From: Myxococcales bacterium
GTDB lineage: Bacteria > Myxococcota_A > Polyangia > Polyangiales > Ga0077539
Length of the DNA: 64,000 bases
Reading direction: 5' to 3'
NCBI GenBank assembly: GCA_016793325.1
Contig: JAEUKI010000034.1
Location: forward strand, 40,110-104,109
The notes under the pieces were generated by a model, which ran no database searches, was not told where the DNA came from, and saw only the letters and a program-made list of their open reading frames with translations. Positions 1 through 7,436 of the stretch are shown here, in pieces (the first letter of the stretch is position 1; the number at the start of each line of letters is the position of its first letter). Both the position numbers and the translations under genes were made by a program.

Positions 1-28
1 GGGCGTCGTGATCGGTGCGGGCACAGCA

Positions 29-205
29 GCCTGAGAGGGCGTTGGAGTGGAAGTTCGAGACTTTTGCAAGGAGCTGCGAGACCAGCAAGGAAGCGATTCG
101 CAGCAATAGCAGGGTGATTGCAATCACCGCAAGAATTGCTGACGCCGATGGTCGACGCAGATCTGCAGCAAAAGGCCGAAGTCCCACTCCAACGCCCTCT
201 GAGGC
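29..205. repeat. Long imperfect inverted repeat (hairpin or MITE-like)
   Basis: Arms 29-120 and 121-205 are imperfectly complementary around a centre at 120/121. The centre is a perfect 16-bp palindrome (113-128). The outer ends are nearly perfect over about 22 bp (29-50 against 184-205), and a middle block (cttttgc near 61-67 against gcaaaag near 169-175) also pairs. The whole 177 bp could fold as one long hairpin. No gene on either strand is convincing here. It may be a degenerate miniature inverted-repeat element or a structured RNA; the sequence alone does not decide. Confidence 0.6.
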
Positions 206-309
206 CATCGCGGATGGGCGCGCTCCACAACGCTGCGTCGCGCTTCGCGAGAGCACCTCGGAGCGCTCACGGATTGTTCAACGCGCGCAGCCAACGCGCG
301 AGCGCGGCG

Positions 310-474
310 TCATGGATCGACACGTCCGCGGCAGCTTCGGACGCGCGCTCGAGCGACACGCGACTCGGTTCCGGACGTGGTGGTCGAAGCGCGGGCACGC
401 GAAGGCGAAGGTGCGCATCCGACGAGCGCCAGCGCCGACGCAGAGACCAGCGTTCGAACGATCTTCGAGTTCAC
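310..474 (-). CDS. Possible small lipoprotein (54 aa)
   Basis: A GTG-started frame of 54 codons begins with a short basic stretch and a hydrophobic segment ending LALVGC, which matches a lipobox with Cys near residue 20. The remainder is Ser/Thr/Arg-rich with no recognisable domain. The frame lies in a region where every frame is open and arginine-rich because of high GC, so the lipobox is the only positive evidence. It could be chance. Confidence 0.22.
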   Translation of the reverse strand: MNSKIVRTLVSASALALVGCAPSPSRARASTTTSGTESRVARARVRSCRGRVDP

Positions 475-702
475 AGGCGGCACAACGACCGCGGGAGAAT
501 GACGCATTCCGGTGCCGCGAGGGAGATTGTCGAACGGCGAGGCGTCGACCCGCGCGACCGGGCTGCCCACCCGCGTGAACGCTGCATCGTTGCCCGAATG
601 CTGCGCGCTCGATCGCGGCTGACGACGCGCGCCCCACCTCGCGAACCCATCGCTCGCGCGCGCGGCTCTCACTGATCGCCGCGTCGTAGCGAGGACAGAC
701 CA

Positions 703-954
703 ATGCCCCACCACACGCTCGTCACGTTGCTGGCCCAAGCGGCGCAGCGCGAGGTTCACTGCAACTGCTCGGACGTCACGCGGATCCAGGTCGGGCCGCT
801 GCTGGTTCCGGTCGGGCCGCTCACGGTGATCTTCGCGTTGGTGGTCGCGCTGCTCGGGCCCGCGTGGCTGCTCGCGCAGTGGAGAAAGCTCCGCAACGAG
901 CGGGCGGCGCGCGCCGTCATGATGGACGCCGAAGGCGACGCCCCGCGACCGTGA
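703..954 (+). CDS. Small single-pass membrane protein (83 aa)
   Basis: An 83-residue protein with one strong hydrophobic segment (about residues 37-59, VGPLTVIFALVVALLGPAW) followed by a basic stretch (QWRKLRNERAARA), so the C-terminus is probably cytoplasmic. A Cys pair (HCNCSD) lies in the N-terminal part. A GAGGA sequence about 8 bases before the ATG supports this start. No family recognised. It stands alone and is followed by a hairpin at 982-1011. Confidence 0.6.
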   Translation: MPHHTLVTLLAQAAQREVHCNCSDVTRIQVGPLLVPVGPLTVIFALVVALLGPAWLLAQWRKLRNERAARAVMMDAEGDAPRP

Positions 955-981
955 CATCGTCAACTCAGCGTCAACGAACAT

Positions 982-1011
982 CGGATCAAGCAATCTCTTG
1001 ATTGCGATCCG
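982..1011. terminator. Hairpin after the small membrane protein gene
   Basis: cggatc-aa-gcaatc / tctt / gattgc-gatccg forms a 12-bp stem interrupted by a 2-nt bulge with a 4-nt loop. It begins 27 bp after the stop at 954. There is no following T-tract, so intrinsic termination is likely but not certain. Confidence 0.45.
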
Positions 1012-1099
1012 TCACTGAATTCGCAGAGATTCATCGAGCATCGCGCCTGCTGCGGCTTTTCCACAGCGAAGGCGCGGCGCGTAGTACGACCGTCGCTCC

Positions 1100-1603
1100 A
1101 TGCAAAGCACTCGAGTCCTCTTCGCGGCGACGACGCTGCTCGTCGCTAGCTGCACACAACCCACGAGCGCGACAAACACCGTCGCCGCCCCGCAGACCAC
1201 CGCGGCGTCGGGCAACGCCACGCCCGTCGTGGTCAACGGGATCCCTGTCGAACAGCTCGCAGGCGTCTACAACGGCGACTGGGGCACGATGCACCTCGTG
1301 CACGCCGGCGGCGGCGAGCTCCGCGGCGCGTACTCGCACTCGAACGGCAGGGTCGTCGCTCGCGTCGACGGTGACGTCGTGCGCGGAACGTGGTGCCAAG
1401 ACGAGGCAGCAGAGGGCCATCGCCCCAACGGCAGCGTCGAGTTTCGCTTCAGCCGCAACGCGGCCAACGTGATCGCGCTCGATGGTCGATGGACCTACGC
1501 CGACGCCCCGGACAACTGGCAAGAGAACTGGGACGTCACGCTGAGCGGCCCGGCCAACGAGCAGCTCGCCGCGCGCGCGCCCGCCGCAGCGTGCTCGCAG
1601 TGA
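1100..1603 (+). CDS. Lipoprotein of unknown function (167 aa)
   Basis: The N-terminus is a lipoprotein signal peptide with the lipobox LVASC (lipidated Cys18), followed by a Thr/Ala-rich linker to about residue 48. The rest (about 50-155) reads as a small beta-rich domain with repeated Gly-containing strands (LAGVYNGDWGTMHLVHAGGG, LRGAYSHSNG, VRGTWCQD, LDGRWTYAD), like the small lipocalin-type or 'avidin-like' barrels of secreted bacterial proteins; that comparison is an inference from pattern only. It is a single gene with intergenic space on both sides. Membrane anchoring is well supported; function is not known. Confidence 0.75.
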   Translation: MQSTRVLFAATTLLVASCTQPTSATNTVAAPQTTAASGNATPVVVNGIPVEQLAGVYNGDWGTMHLVHAGGGELRGAYSHSNGRVVARVDGDVVRGTWCQDEAAEGHRPNGSVEFRFSRNAANVIALDGRWTYADAPDNWQENWDVTLSGPANEQLAARAPAAACSQ

Positions 1604-1972
1604 CCGAGCGTCGGCGCGTGAGCGCGTCGGCGCGAGACGCAGCGCCGTAGCGGTCGTTGCTCATCCTCGTCACGTCTGCGCTCGACGGGCTGCGCGTCGA
1701 GGGGCTCGGCGACGTGGGCCCGATCGTTCACGGGGGGGGCATTCAGCGGATGTGGGTGCGGCCGAAGCGCGCGACGGTCGACGCCGTCGCGCGAGGCAGC
1801 GTCGCGACGATCGAAGACTTCATTGGCTGCGTCCCGCCCTCTTCGGGCAGAGCGAACGCGACGACGGTGGCGTGCGAGCCCTCGTTGTTCGAGCGTTGGG
1901 CGTGAGCAGGTGTCCTATCGAGGAGGACCCCGACGACGTGCGCGGCGCTCGAAGCGCATTCGGCGTGCGACG
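1604..1972. other. Gene-poor spacer with a doubtful 82-aa frame
   Basis: A 369-bp stretch between the lipoprotein and the FHA gene. It holds a TTG-started + strand frame at 1657-1905 (82 aa) with an unremarkable composition, no ribosome binding site and no recognisable motif. I do not call it a gene. No repeat or terminator was seen, apart from an eight-G run around 1732-1739. Confidence 0.4.
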
Positions 1973-2938
1973 CTATCGCGGGGACGGCTCGACGATCTCG
2001 ATGTCATCGGTGCCGAGACGGATCTGACGCGTCGTGGCTCTGCGCTCGAAGAGACCGCCCGCGTCGAGCACGCCCGCGCGCGCGAGAAATTGCCTCGCGC
2101 GAAACACGCTCACGTTGAAGTGCTGCAAGTCCACCTTGAGCGCGTCGAGCACGTCGTCCACGTAGAGCCACCCCCGCTCGGATTCGACCTCCCCTGCGTC
2201 CCGGTCTCGCGCTCTGGCCCGGGCGAGCAACAACATCATCTCGTGGTGCGCTCGCGCGCCCAAGGCCAACGCAGTCCCTCCGCGCACGAGCGAGAGCGCG
2301 ACGTGTTCGCCGTCGCGGCTCACCTCGAAGCGCAACGTCATCGCGCCCACCACCCGCGGATCGCCGCTCGATTGCTGCGTCGTCGGAACCGCCCGCCCGC
2401 CCGCCGGGCACACCTCGATGGTCCAACGTCGCCCGCAAACCGCGAGCGACTCCTGGTCGTGCGCGGGTCGCTGCGCGCCGTTCTCTTCCAACATCCACTG
2501 ACCGTGGCGATCCTCGAAGAGCGTCACTTCGGGCGAGGACACATCGGGCAGCGCGAGCAGTCCGTCCTCCGCCTCGACGACTTCGTTGGTCGCGCGACAG
2601 CGCGCGCGGGTAGCCGGACCCGAATCATCCACCAGCTCCCAAACCTCGTGCTCGGCGAACCGCACGACGTCGCCCGCGGCCAACGTCACGCGCTCTCCGA
2701 CGCTCAATCGACGCGCTTCGACCCGCGTCCCGTTGGTGCTCCCGAGGTCGCGCAAACACCAGCGCGCGCCGTCCCACAGCAGCACGGCGTGCTCTCCGGA
2801 CGCACGAGGATGCGAGAGCGTCAGCGTGCATCCGGCCGCGCGGCCAACGAGCGTCCGCGCCGCGAGCGTGACGCGTTGGCCCGTCGCGACGTTCTTCAAA
2901 CAGCCCACGGGGCGAATGTAAGCTCGCGCGCGTCGCAC
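1973..2938 (-). CDS. FHA-domain protein with C-terminal winged-helix-like region
   Basis: The N-terminal half is a forkhead-associated domain: LVGRAAGCTLTLSHPRASGE (about 31-50) carries the phosphothreonine-binding Arg/Ser/His pattern, and DLGSTNGTRV (about 64-73) is the family hallmark. FHA domains bind phosphothreonine peptides, typically products of Ser/Thr kinases. The C-terminal ~110 residues (LALGARAHHEMMLLLARARA, then DVLDALKVDLQHFNVSVFRA) resemble the winged-helix region found behind FHA domains in myxobacterial proteins, suggesting a DNA-binding output. It is divergent from the kinase gene at 2956, only 17 bp away, so the two are plausible partners. A GTG at 2908 is an alternative start that would leave more room for promoters. 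Confidence 0.85.
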   Translation of the reverse strand: MRRARAYIRPVGCLKNVATGQRVTLAARTLVGRAAGCTLTLSHPRASGEHAVLLWDGARWCLRDLGSTNGTRVEARRLSVGERVTLAAGDVVRFAEHEVWELVDDSGPATRARCRATNEVVEAEDGLLALPDVSSPEVTLFEDRHGQWMLEENGAQRPAHDQESLAVCGRRWTIEVCPAGGRAVPTTQQSSGDPRVVGAMTLRFEVSRDGEHVALSLVRGGTALALGARAHHEMMLLLARARARDRDAGEVESERGWLYVDDVLDALKVDLQHFNVSVFRARQFLARAGVLDAGGLFERRATTRQIRLGTDDIEIVEPSPR

Positions 2939-2955
2939 CGTCTACAACGCGCCCG

Positions 2956-5403
2956 ATGGACCAAGACCTCCGCGCTCTTGCGCTCACGTTGCTCGGGTCA
3001 GCGTCGCTCCCCGCGACGCTGCGCGCGGGCTTGCGCGCGTGGCTCGCGGGAGACGGCGCCGTCGCGACCGAGGTCGCGACCGAAGGCGGAACGCCAGAGC
3101 CCACGCATCCATCCGAGCCCCATCGCGAGCCGCGCTACGTCGACCTCGGGCCCCTCGCCCGCGGCGGGATGGGCGAGCTGCGCCGCGTTCGTGATCCCGC
3201 GCTGCATCGGGTGCTCGCGCTGAAGACGCTGCCCGAAGAGCGCGCAGCGGACCCCGGCGCCGTCGCGCGGTTCTTGTCCGAAGCGCGGCTGACGGCGAGC
3301 TTGCAGCATCCAGGCGTCGTTCCGGTGCACGACTGTGGCGTAGACGAGCGCGGGCGGCCTTGGTTTGCGATGACCGAAGTGCGCGGACGCACGCTGCGGG
3401 CCGTGCTGCGCGAGCTGCACGAAGGCCCCGAGGCTCCCTCGCCGTCGGCGCTTCGACGCGCGCTCGACACGTTTGCGCGCGCGTGTGAGGCCGTCGCGTA
3501 CGCGCACTCGCTCGACGTCGTGCATCGCGATCTCAAGCCCGACAACATCATGGTGGGCGCGCTCGGCGAGGTGCTCGTCGTCGATTGGGGCCTCGCGTTG
3601 CGAGCCACCGACGCGCCGGGCGAAGACGAGCTCCGCGCAGGGACTCCCGCGTACATGCCTCCCGAACAAGCGCGCGGCGACGCGCGACCCACGGCGGCGT
3701 GCGACGTGTACGCGCTCGGCGCGGTGCTGTACGAGCTGCTCGGCGGCGCTCCACCCTATACGGGAACGCCCGCGGCCGTGCGCGCACAACTGCTCCACGG
3801 TCCACCGCCGCCGGTCGCCGCGCCAGCGGATCTCCTCGCGCTCTGCGAGCGAGCGATGGCGCGCGATCCCGCAGGGCGACCGAGCAACGCCAGCGAGCTC
3901 CTGCGCGAGCTTCGCCTCGTTCTCGACGGCGCTCAGCGACGCGAGCGCGCCCTTCGCTTGGTCGATGAAGCCCGCGCGCTGCACGATCGAGCGACGGCGC
4001 GAAGGGCCCTCGCGCAATCCAAGCGAGACAACGCGCGCGCCGCGGCGAGAGGACTCCGCAGCTTCGACGCTGCCGAACGCAAGGAGCCTTCGTGGGCGCT
4101 CCAGGACGAGGCGAACCGGCTCGACGCCGAGGGCGCCGCGCTCGACGCCGAAGCACAGCAGACGCTCGCGGCGGCGCTCCGCGAAGAGCCCACGCTCAAC
4201 GAAGCACACGAGGCGCTCGCCCGCGTGCACGCCGAGGCGCTCGTCGCCGCCGAGCGCGCCGGAGATGACAGCTCCGCGGCGAGAGCCGAAGCCGCGCTCC
4301 GAAGCCACGATCGAGGCGCGCACACGTCGCTGTTGCGAGGGATGGCCGCGCTGAGCCTGCGCACAGAGCCCGTCGACGCAGAGGTGCGACTCTACCGCTA
4401 CGAAGAGCGGCGGCGAAGGCTCGTCGCCGAGCCGTGCGGGCTCTTGGGACGCACGCCGCTGCGCGCGCGAGCGCTTCCGCGAGGAAGCTACCTGCTCGAG
4501 CTGCGAGGCGAAGGGCGCTCGTTGGTGCGCTACCCCGTGCACCTCGCGCGCGGCGAACACTGGGACGGCGTCCCCGACGGAGAGCGCGAAGCGCGCGCGG
4601 TGTACTTGCCCGCGAAGCACGAGCTCGGAGCGCACGATCGCTACGTGCCCGCAGGGCCCTGTTGGCTGGGCGGAGACCCGCGCGCGGGCGAAACGTTGCC
4701 CGCCGCGCGCGTGTGGATCGAGGGGTTTGTTCTCCGACGATTTCCCGTCACGCAGCGGGAGTATCTCGCTTTTCTAAACGCGCTCGTGGCGGCGGGACGC
4801 GAGGACGAAGCAGCGTCGTGCGCGCCGAGGCTGCCAGCGTCCATCGCGGGCAGCCACGACGTCGCGCTCTTTCGTCGCACGAAGTCCGGGCGATTCGCGC
4901 TCCCCGAGGGATCGACCCGCGACGCCGGGCGGCTGCCGGTGAGCAGCATCGACTGGTTCGCCGCGGCGCGCGCAGCGCAGCACTTCGCCACGCGCGAGCG
5001 CGGCTGGCGCTTGCCGTCCGAGCGCGAGCGCGAGAAGGCCGCGCGCGGCGTCGACGGTCGGTCGCTACCGTGGGGAGAGCAACTCGAGCCCACGTGGGCG
5101 TGCATGGTGGGCTCGCGCTCGGGTGCGCCGGCGCTCGAACCCATCGACGCGTTCGCGACCGACGAGAGCGTCTACGGGGTTCGTGGGCTCGCCGGCAACA
5201 TGCGCGACTGGTGCCTCGATCGCTGGACGCCCGACGGCGATGGAACCGACGCGCACGATGGCCCGCTCCTGCGAAGCATTCGAGGAGGAACATGGTCCGC
5301 CGCACCGCACTTCTGCCGCCCCGCCGCCCGCTACGCCGCCGCGCCCGACAACCGCTTCGCGAGCGTGGGAATGCGCCTCGCGCGCGACCTGCCCCCGCGC
5401 TGA
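2956..5403 (+). CDS. Ser/Thr protein kinase fused to an FGE-sulfatase-type domain
   Basis: An 815-aa protein. Residues about 55-320 are a Hanks-type kinase with a Gly loop (LARGGMGE), catalytic Lys (ALKTL), HRDLKPDN loop (His190-Asp192), VVDWG in place of DFG, and GTPAYMPPE. Residues about 330-480 are Ala/Glu/Arg-rich and probably coiled coil. Residues about 560-812 are a formylglycine-generating-enzyme/sulfatase-modifying-factor domain (YVPAGPCWLGGD, RRFPVTQREYLAFLN, GWRLPSERERE, LAGNMRDWCLDRW, RSIRGGTW). In myxobacteria this fold often serves as a binding or sensory module rather than as a true FGE; the Cys pair of real FGEs was not identified here. The Trp in the Mg-binding DFG position is unusual. 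No signal peptide or membrane segment seen, so cytoplasmic. It faces the FHA gene divergently. Confidence 0.9.
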   Translation: MDQDLRALALTLLGSASLPATLRAGLRAWLAGDGAVATEVATEGGTPEPTHPSEPHREPRYVDLGPLARGGMGELRRVRDPALHRVLALKTLPEERAADPGAVARFLSEARLTASLQHPGVVPVHDCGVDERGRPWFAMTEVRGRTLRAVLRELHEGPEAPSPSALRRALDTFARACEAVAYAHSLDVVHRDLKPDNIMVGALGEVLVVDWGLALRATDAPGEDELRAGTPAYMPPEQARGDARPTAACDVYALGAVLYELLGGAPPYTGTPAAVRAQLLHGPPPPVAAPADLLALCERAMARDPAGRPSNASELLRELRLVLDGAQRRERALRLVDEARALHDRATARRALAQSKRDNARAAARGLRSFDAAERKEPSWALQDEANRLDAEGAALDAEAQQTLAAALREEPTLNEAHEALARVHAEALVAAERAGDDSSAARAEAALRSHDRGAHTSLLRGMAALSLRTEPVDAEVRLYRYEERRRRLVAEPCGLLGRTPLRARALPRGSYLLELRGEGRSLVRYPVHLARGEHWDGVPDGEREARAVYLPAKHELGAHDRYVPAGPCWLGGDPRAGETLPAARVWIEGFVLRRFPVTQREYLAFLNALVAAGREDEAASCAPRLPASIAGSHDVALFRRTKSGRFALPEGSTRDAGRLPVSSIDWFAAARAAQHFATRERGWRLPSEREREKAARGVDGRSLPWGEQLEPTWACMVGSRSGAPALEPIDAFATDESVYGVRGLAGNMRDWCLDRWTPDGDGTDAHDGPLLRSIRGGTWSAAPHFCRPAARYAAAPDNRFASVGMRLARDLPPR

Positions 5404-5408
5404 ACCGC

Positions 5409-6047
5409 TCACTCCGTAAACGAGTACCACGTCGCGTGGGGATCGATGTCGCGCGGCGAGAGCGAGGGATTTCCCTGCGCGTCGACCACCAGCGCCCAGG
5501 GCCATCGCTCGCCAACGGGCGCGGCGCCGACGGACCACACGTTTCCACCTGCGGGGTCCCAGGTCTTGTACCAAGAGACGTGCCGCAGTCCGAGGTCGGG
5601 GCTCTGTTCGACGAGCAACCCGATCGAGGCGCTCGGCATGTCTGGATCAGGCGCCTTGAATAGAGCGCACACAGAATCAAGAGACACAGACACATCGCCC
5701 TTGATCCACTGCCGCGCGAGGGCCTTCTCGTCCGCCATCAGCGCGTGGGGGTACGGCGCGACGATCGCGCTCAGCGCATCGGCGGTGTACGGCTGCGAAT
5801 CGAGCGTCATGTACAGCTTCGGGTACGTGGCGAGCGCGATCGAGAGCGCATACCAGTACTCGGCGTTGGCTTCGAAGTGCGGCTGGACGAATTGATTGGT
5901 CCCGGTCGCTGCCATCGCGAGCGGCGCGAGCTCCTTGGCGTCGAAATCGATGTGAAAGCGCACGAGCACGGAGGACTGCGAATCGATCGGCGGGACCTGC
6001 ATCGTGCGGCAGCTCGGCAGGGCGGGGCTCTTCGTGGGTGCGTTCAT
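5409..6047 (-). CDS. Hypothetical protein (212 aa)
   Basis: No family recognised. The protein lacks a signal peptide and membrane segment and has a balanced composition. Motifs include RFHIDFDAKELAPLA, HFEANAEYWYALSIALATYP and a C-terminal block DIDPHATWYSF. The ATG at 6047 (MNAPTKSP) is preferred to one 33 bases upstream because the extra residues are Arg/His-rich and have no counterpart of a conserved start. It is convergent with the kinase gene (5-bp gap) and divergent from the actinoporin-like gene, sharing a 211-bp intergenic region with it. A functional link to that pore-forming protein is possible but only positional. Confidence 0.7.
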   Translation of the reverse strand: MNAPTKSPALPSCRTMQVPPIDSQSSVLVRFHIDFDAKELAPLAMAATGTNQFVQPHFEANAEYWYALSIALATYPKLYMTLDSQPYTADALSAIVAPYPHALMADEKALARQWIKGDVSVSLDSVCALFKAPDPDMPSASIGLLVEQSPDLGLRHVSWYKTWDPAGGNVWSVGAAPVGERWPWALVVDAQGNPSLSPRDIDPHATWYSFTE

Positions 6048-6258
6048 TTTGCGGTGCTCTCGAGCCCGCGAGTGAGTCACGTACGATCGCCCAATGCAAT
6101 CGACATATAGCGCTCGAAATCGGCCGTCATTGCTGCGCGCCGAGGCGAGAGCCTAAGGTCTCTTCACGGCGGAGCGAGAGGCGTCATCCCGATGTGCGGG
6201 GGACGTTCGCGCGCCCGTCTTTGGCCACTCGACAAGGCCATCCCAAGGAGAGACGACC

Positions 6259-6876
6259 ATGGCAAGCCCGACCCCCGCGACGCCCACCACGGCGACCGCC
6301 GCCAACCCGGCGCTCGTGGAGAGCACCGAACTCTCGCCCGAGGCCCTCACGACGGTGCAAGCCATCGGAGTCGTCGTCGCAGGCGCGGCCACGATCGCAC
6401 AGACGCTCGCGCAGATCTTGAGCACCATCAACGTCAGCCGCGAGATCGCGATCGCAGTGAACAACTACACAGGAAACGACCTCATCAACCCGAAGTACTA
6501 CATCGAGAGCGGCAAGCTCGTGAACACAGCGCTCACCATCCCGGCGGGCAAAGCGAACTTCATTTCAGGCTCGCGGACGTCGGGCGCCGCGCGCGGAACA
6601 GTCGCGGTGGTCAGCTACGAACTCCAGAACACAAACTACCGTCTCGCCATCTACTGGAGCGTTCCGTTCGGCTACGCCGCGCACGACAACGTCCTGTATC
6701 TCCGCATGATGGACAAGGACACCGACACCGACGAGAAGCTCTACGACAAGATGAACGACAAGGCCGTCAAAGCGAGCCTCGGCACCTTCACCAACCAAGA
6801 CTCGGGCTACGTGCTTCAGGGCGTGATGGGAACCGGCGGCCAAGCGACGCTCAACATCTCGATCAAGTCCGCGTAG
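6259..6876 (+). CDS. Actinoporin-like pore-forming protein
   Basis: A 205-aa protein with no cleavable signal peptide. Residues 31-205 line up along their whole length with sea-anemone actinoporins as I remember equinatoxin II: a hydrophobic/amphipathic N-terminal segment (31-56), then REIAIAVNNYTGNDL (61-75), YYIESG (80-85), IPAGKANFISG (94-104), GTVAVVSYEL (113-122), LAIYWSVPFGYAAHDN (129-144), a Tyr at 162 and the end GQATLNISIKSA. Actinoporins insert the N-terminal helix into sphingomyelin or other lipid bilayers and oligomerise into pores. The Ser-Val-Pro of the phosphocholine pocket is kept (134-136) and Tyr162 matches Tyr133, but the aromatic cluster (Trp112, Tyr113, Tyr137, Tyr138) is replaced by Ala, His, Asn and Asp, so the lipid target probably differs. 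Start supported by AAGGAG 9 bases upstream. Confidence 0.82.
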   Translation: MASPTPATPTTATAANPALVESTELSPEALTTVQAIGVVVAGAATIAQTLAQILSTINVSREIAIAVNNYTGNDLINPKYYIESGKLVNTALTIPAGKANFISGSRTSGAARGTVAVVSYELQNTNYRLAIYWSVPFGYAAHDNVLYLRMMDKDTDTDEKLYDKMNDKAVKASLGTFTNQDSGYVLQGVMGTGGQATLNISIKSA

Positions 6877-7028
6877 AATCGCCTGCGAATCCAGCGGCGA
6901 ACGCGCGATGACGCGCGTGCAAGCAGCGACGAGCGCAGAGCGCCGACCGGCCAACGGACGATCGGGACCGACGCGGGCCTCGATGCTCGCGACACAATCA
7001 CTTGCATCGCTCCTCCCGTGAGCGCTGT
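6877..7028. other. Convergent intergenic spacer
   Basis: A 152-bp gap between the convergent actinoporin-like gene and acpS. A short gcgcg/cgcgc inverted repeat lies near 6903-6917 and could act as a weak bidirectional stop, but there is no T-tract. Nothing else seen. Confidence 0.3.
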
Positions 7029-7436
7029 TCACCCCGTGAGCGCGATCGTCACGAACGCCACGGCGTAGTCGCCGTCGTGGCTCAGGGACAGCTGCGCGCG
7101 CTCGACCCCGAGCGACTCTGCGAAGCGCGACGCTTCTCCGTGCAGCGCCAACAGGGGCCGTCCTCGCTCGTCGCGCAGCACTTCGATCGTGGTCATCGCG
7201 AGCGCGGGCGCGTCGATCTGCCGGAGCGCCGCGGCGTGGTCGAGCGCCTTCAACGTCGCTTCTTTCGCTGCAAATCGCGCGGCGAGGTGCTGCGCGGGCT
7301 GCCCCGACGAAGCGCCCTGCGCGTACGCGAGCTCCGCGTGCGTGAAGGTCTGCGCGGCGAACGCGCTCGCCCGATCCGAGAGTTGCTCGGCGAGCGAGGG
7401 AACATGCACGATGTCGGTCCCGACAGTGTGAATCAC
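7029..7436 (-). CDS. acpS: Holo-[acyl-carrier-protein] synthase
   Basis: A 135-aa protein of normal AcpS length. It transfers phosphopantetheine from CoA to the serine of acyl carrier proteins. The family signature is complete: GTDIVHV (Asp8 binds Mg), FTHAELAYA, RFAAKEATLKAL with the catalytic/Mg-binding Glu, and SLSHDGDYAVAF near the C-terminus. The GTG start overlaps the stop of the giant fatty-acid synthase gene by 4 bases (GTGA, 7433-7436), so the two are translationally coupled. This indicates that it modifies the carrier domain of that synthase. In Mycobacterium tuberculosis acpS lies directly downstream of fas in the same way. Confidence 0.95.
   Translation of the reverse strand: MIHTVGTDIVHVPSLAEQLSDRASAFAAQTFTHAELAYAQGASSGQPAQHLAARFAAKEATLKALDHAAALRQIDAPALAMTTIEVLRDERGRPLLALHGEASRFAESLGVERAQLSLSHDGDYAVAFVTIALTG

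Noticed and set aside
15..700. Several long open frames on both strands at the left edge
   Set aside because: All are Arg-, Ala- and Ser-rich, as expected for out-of-frame reading of GC-rich DNA. None has a conserved motif except the small lipobox frame at 310-474.
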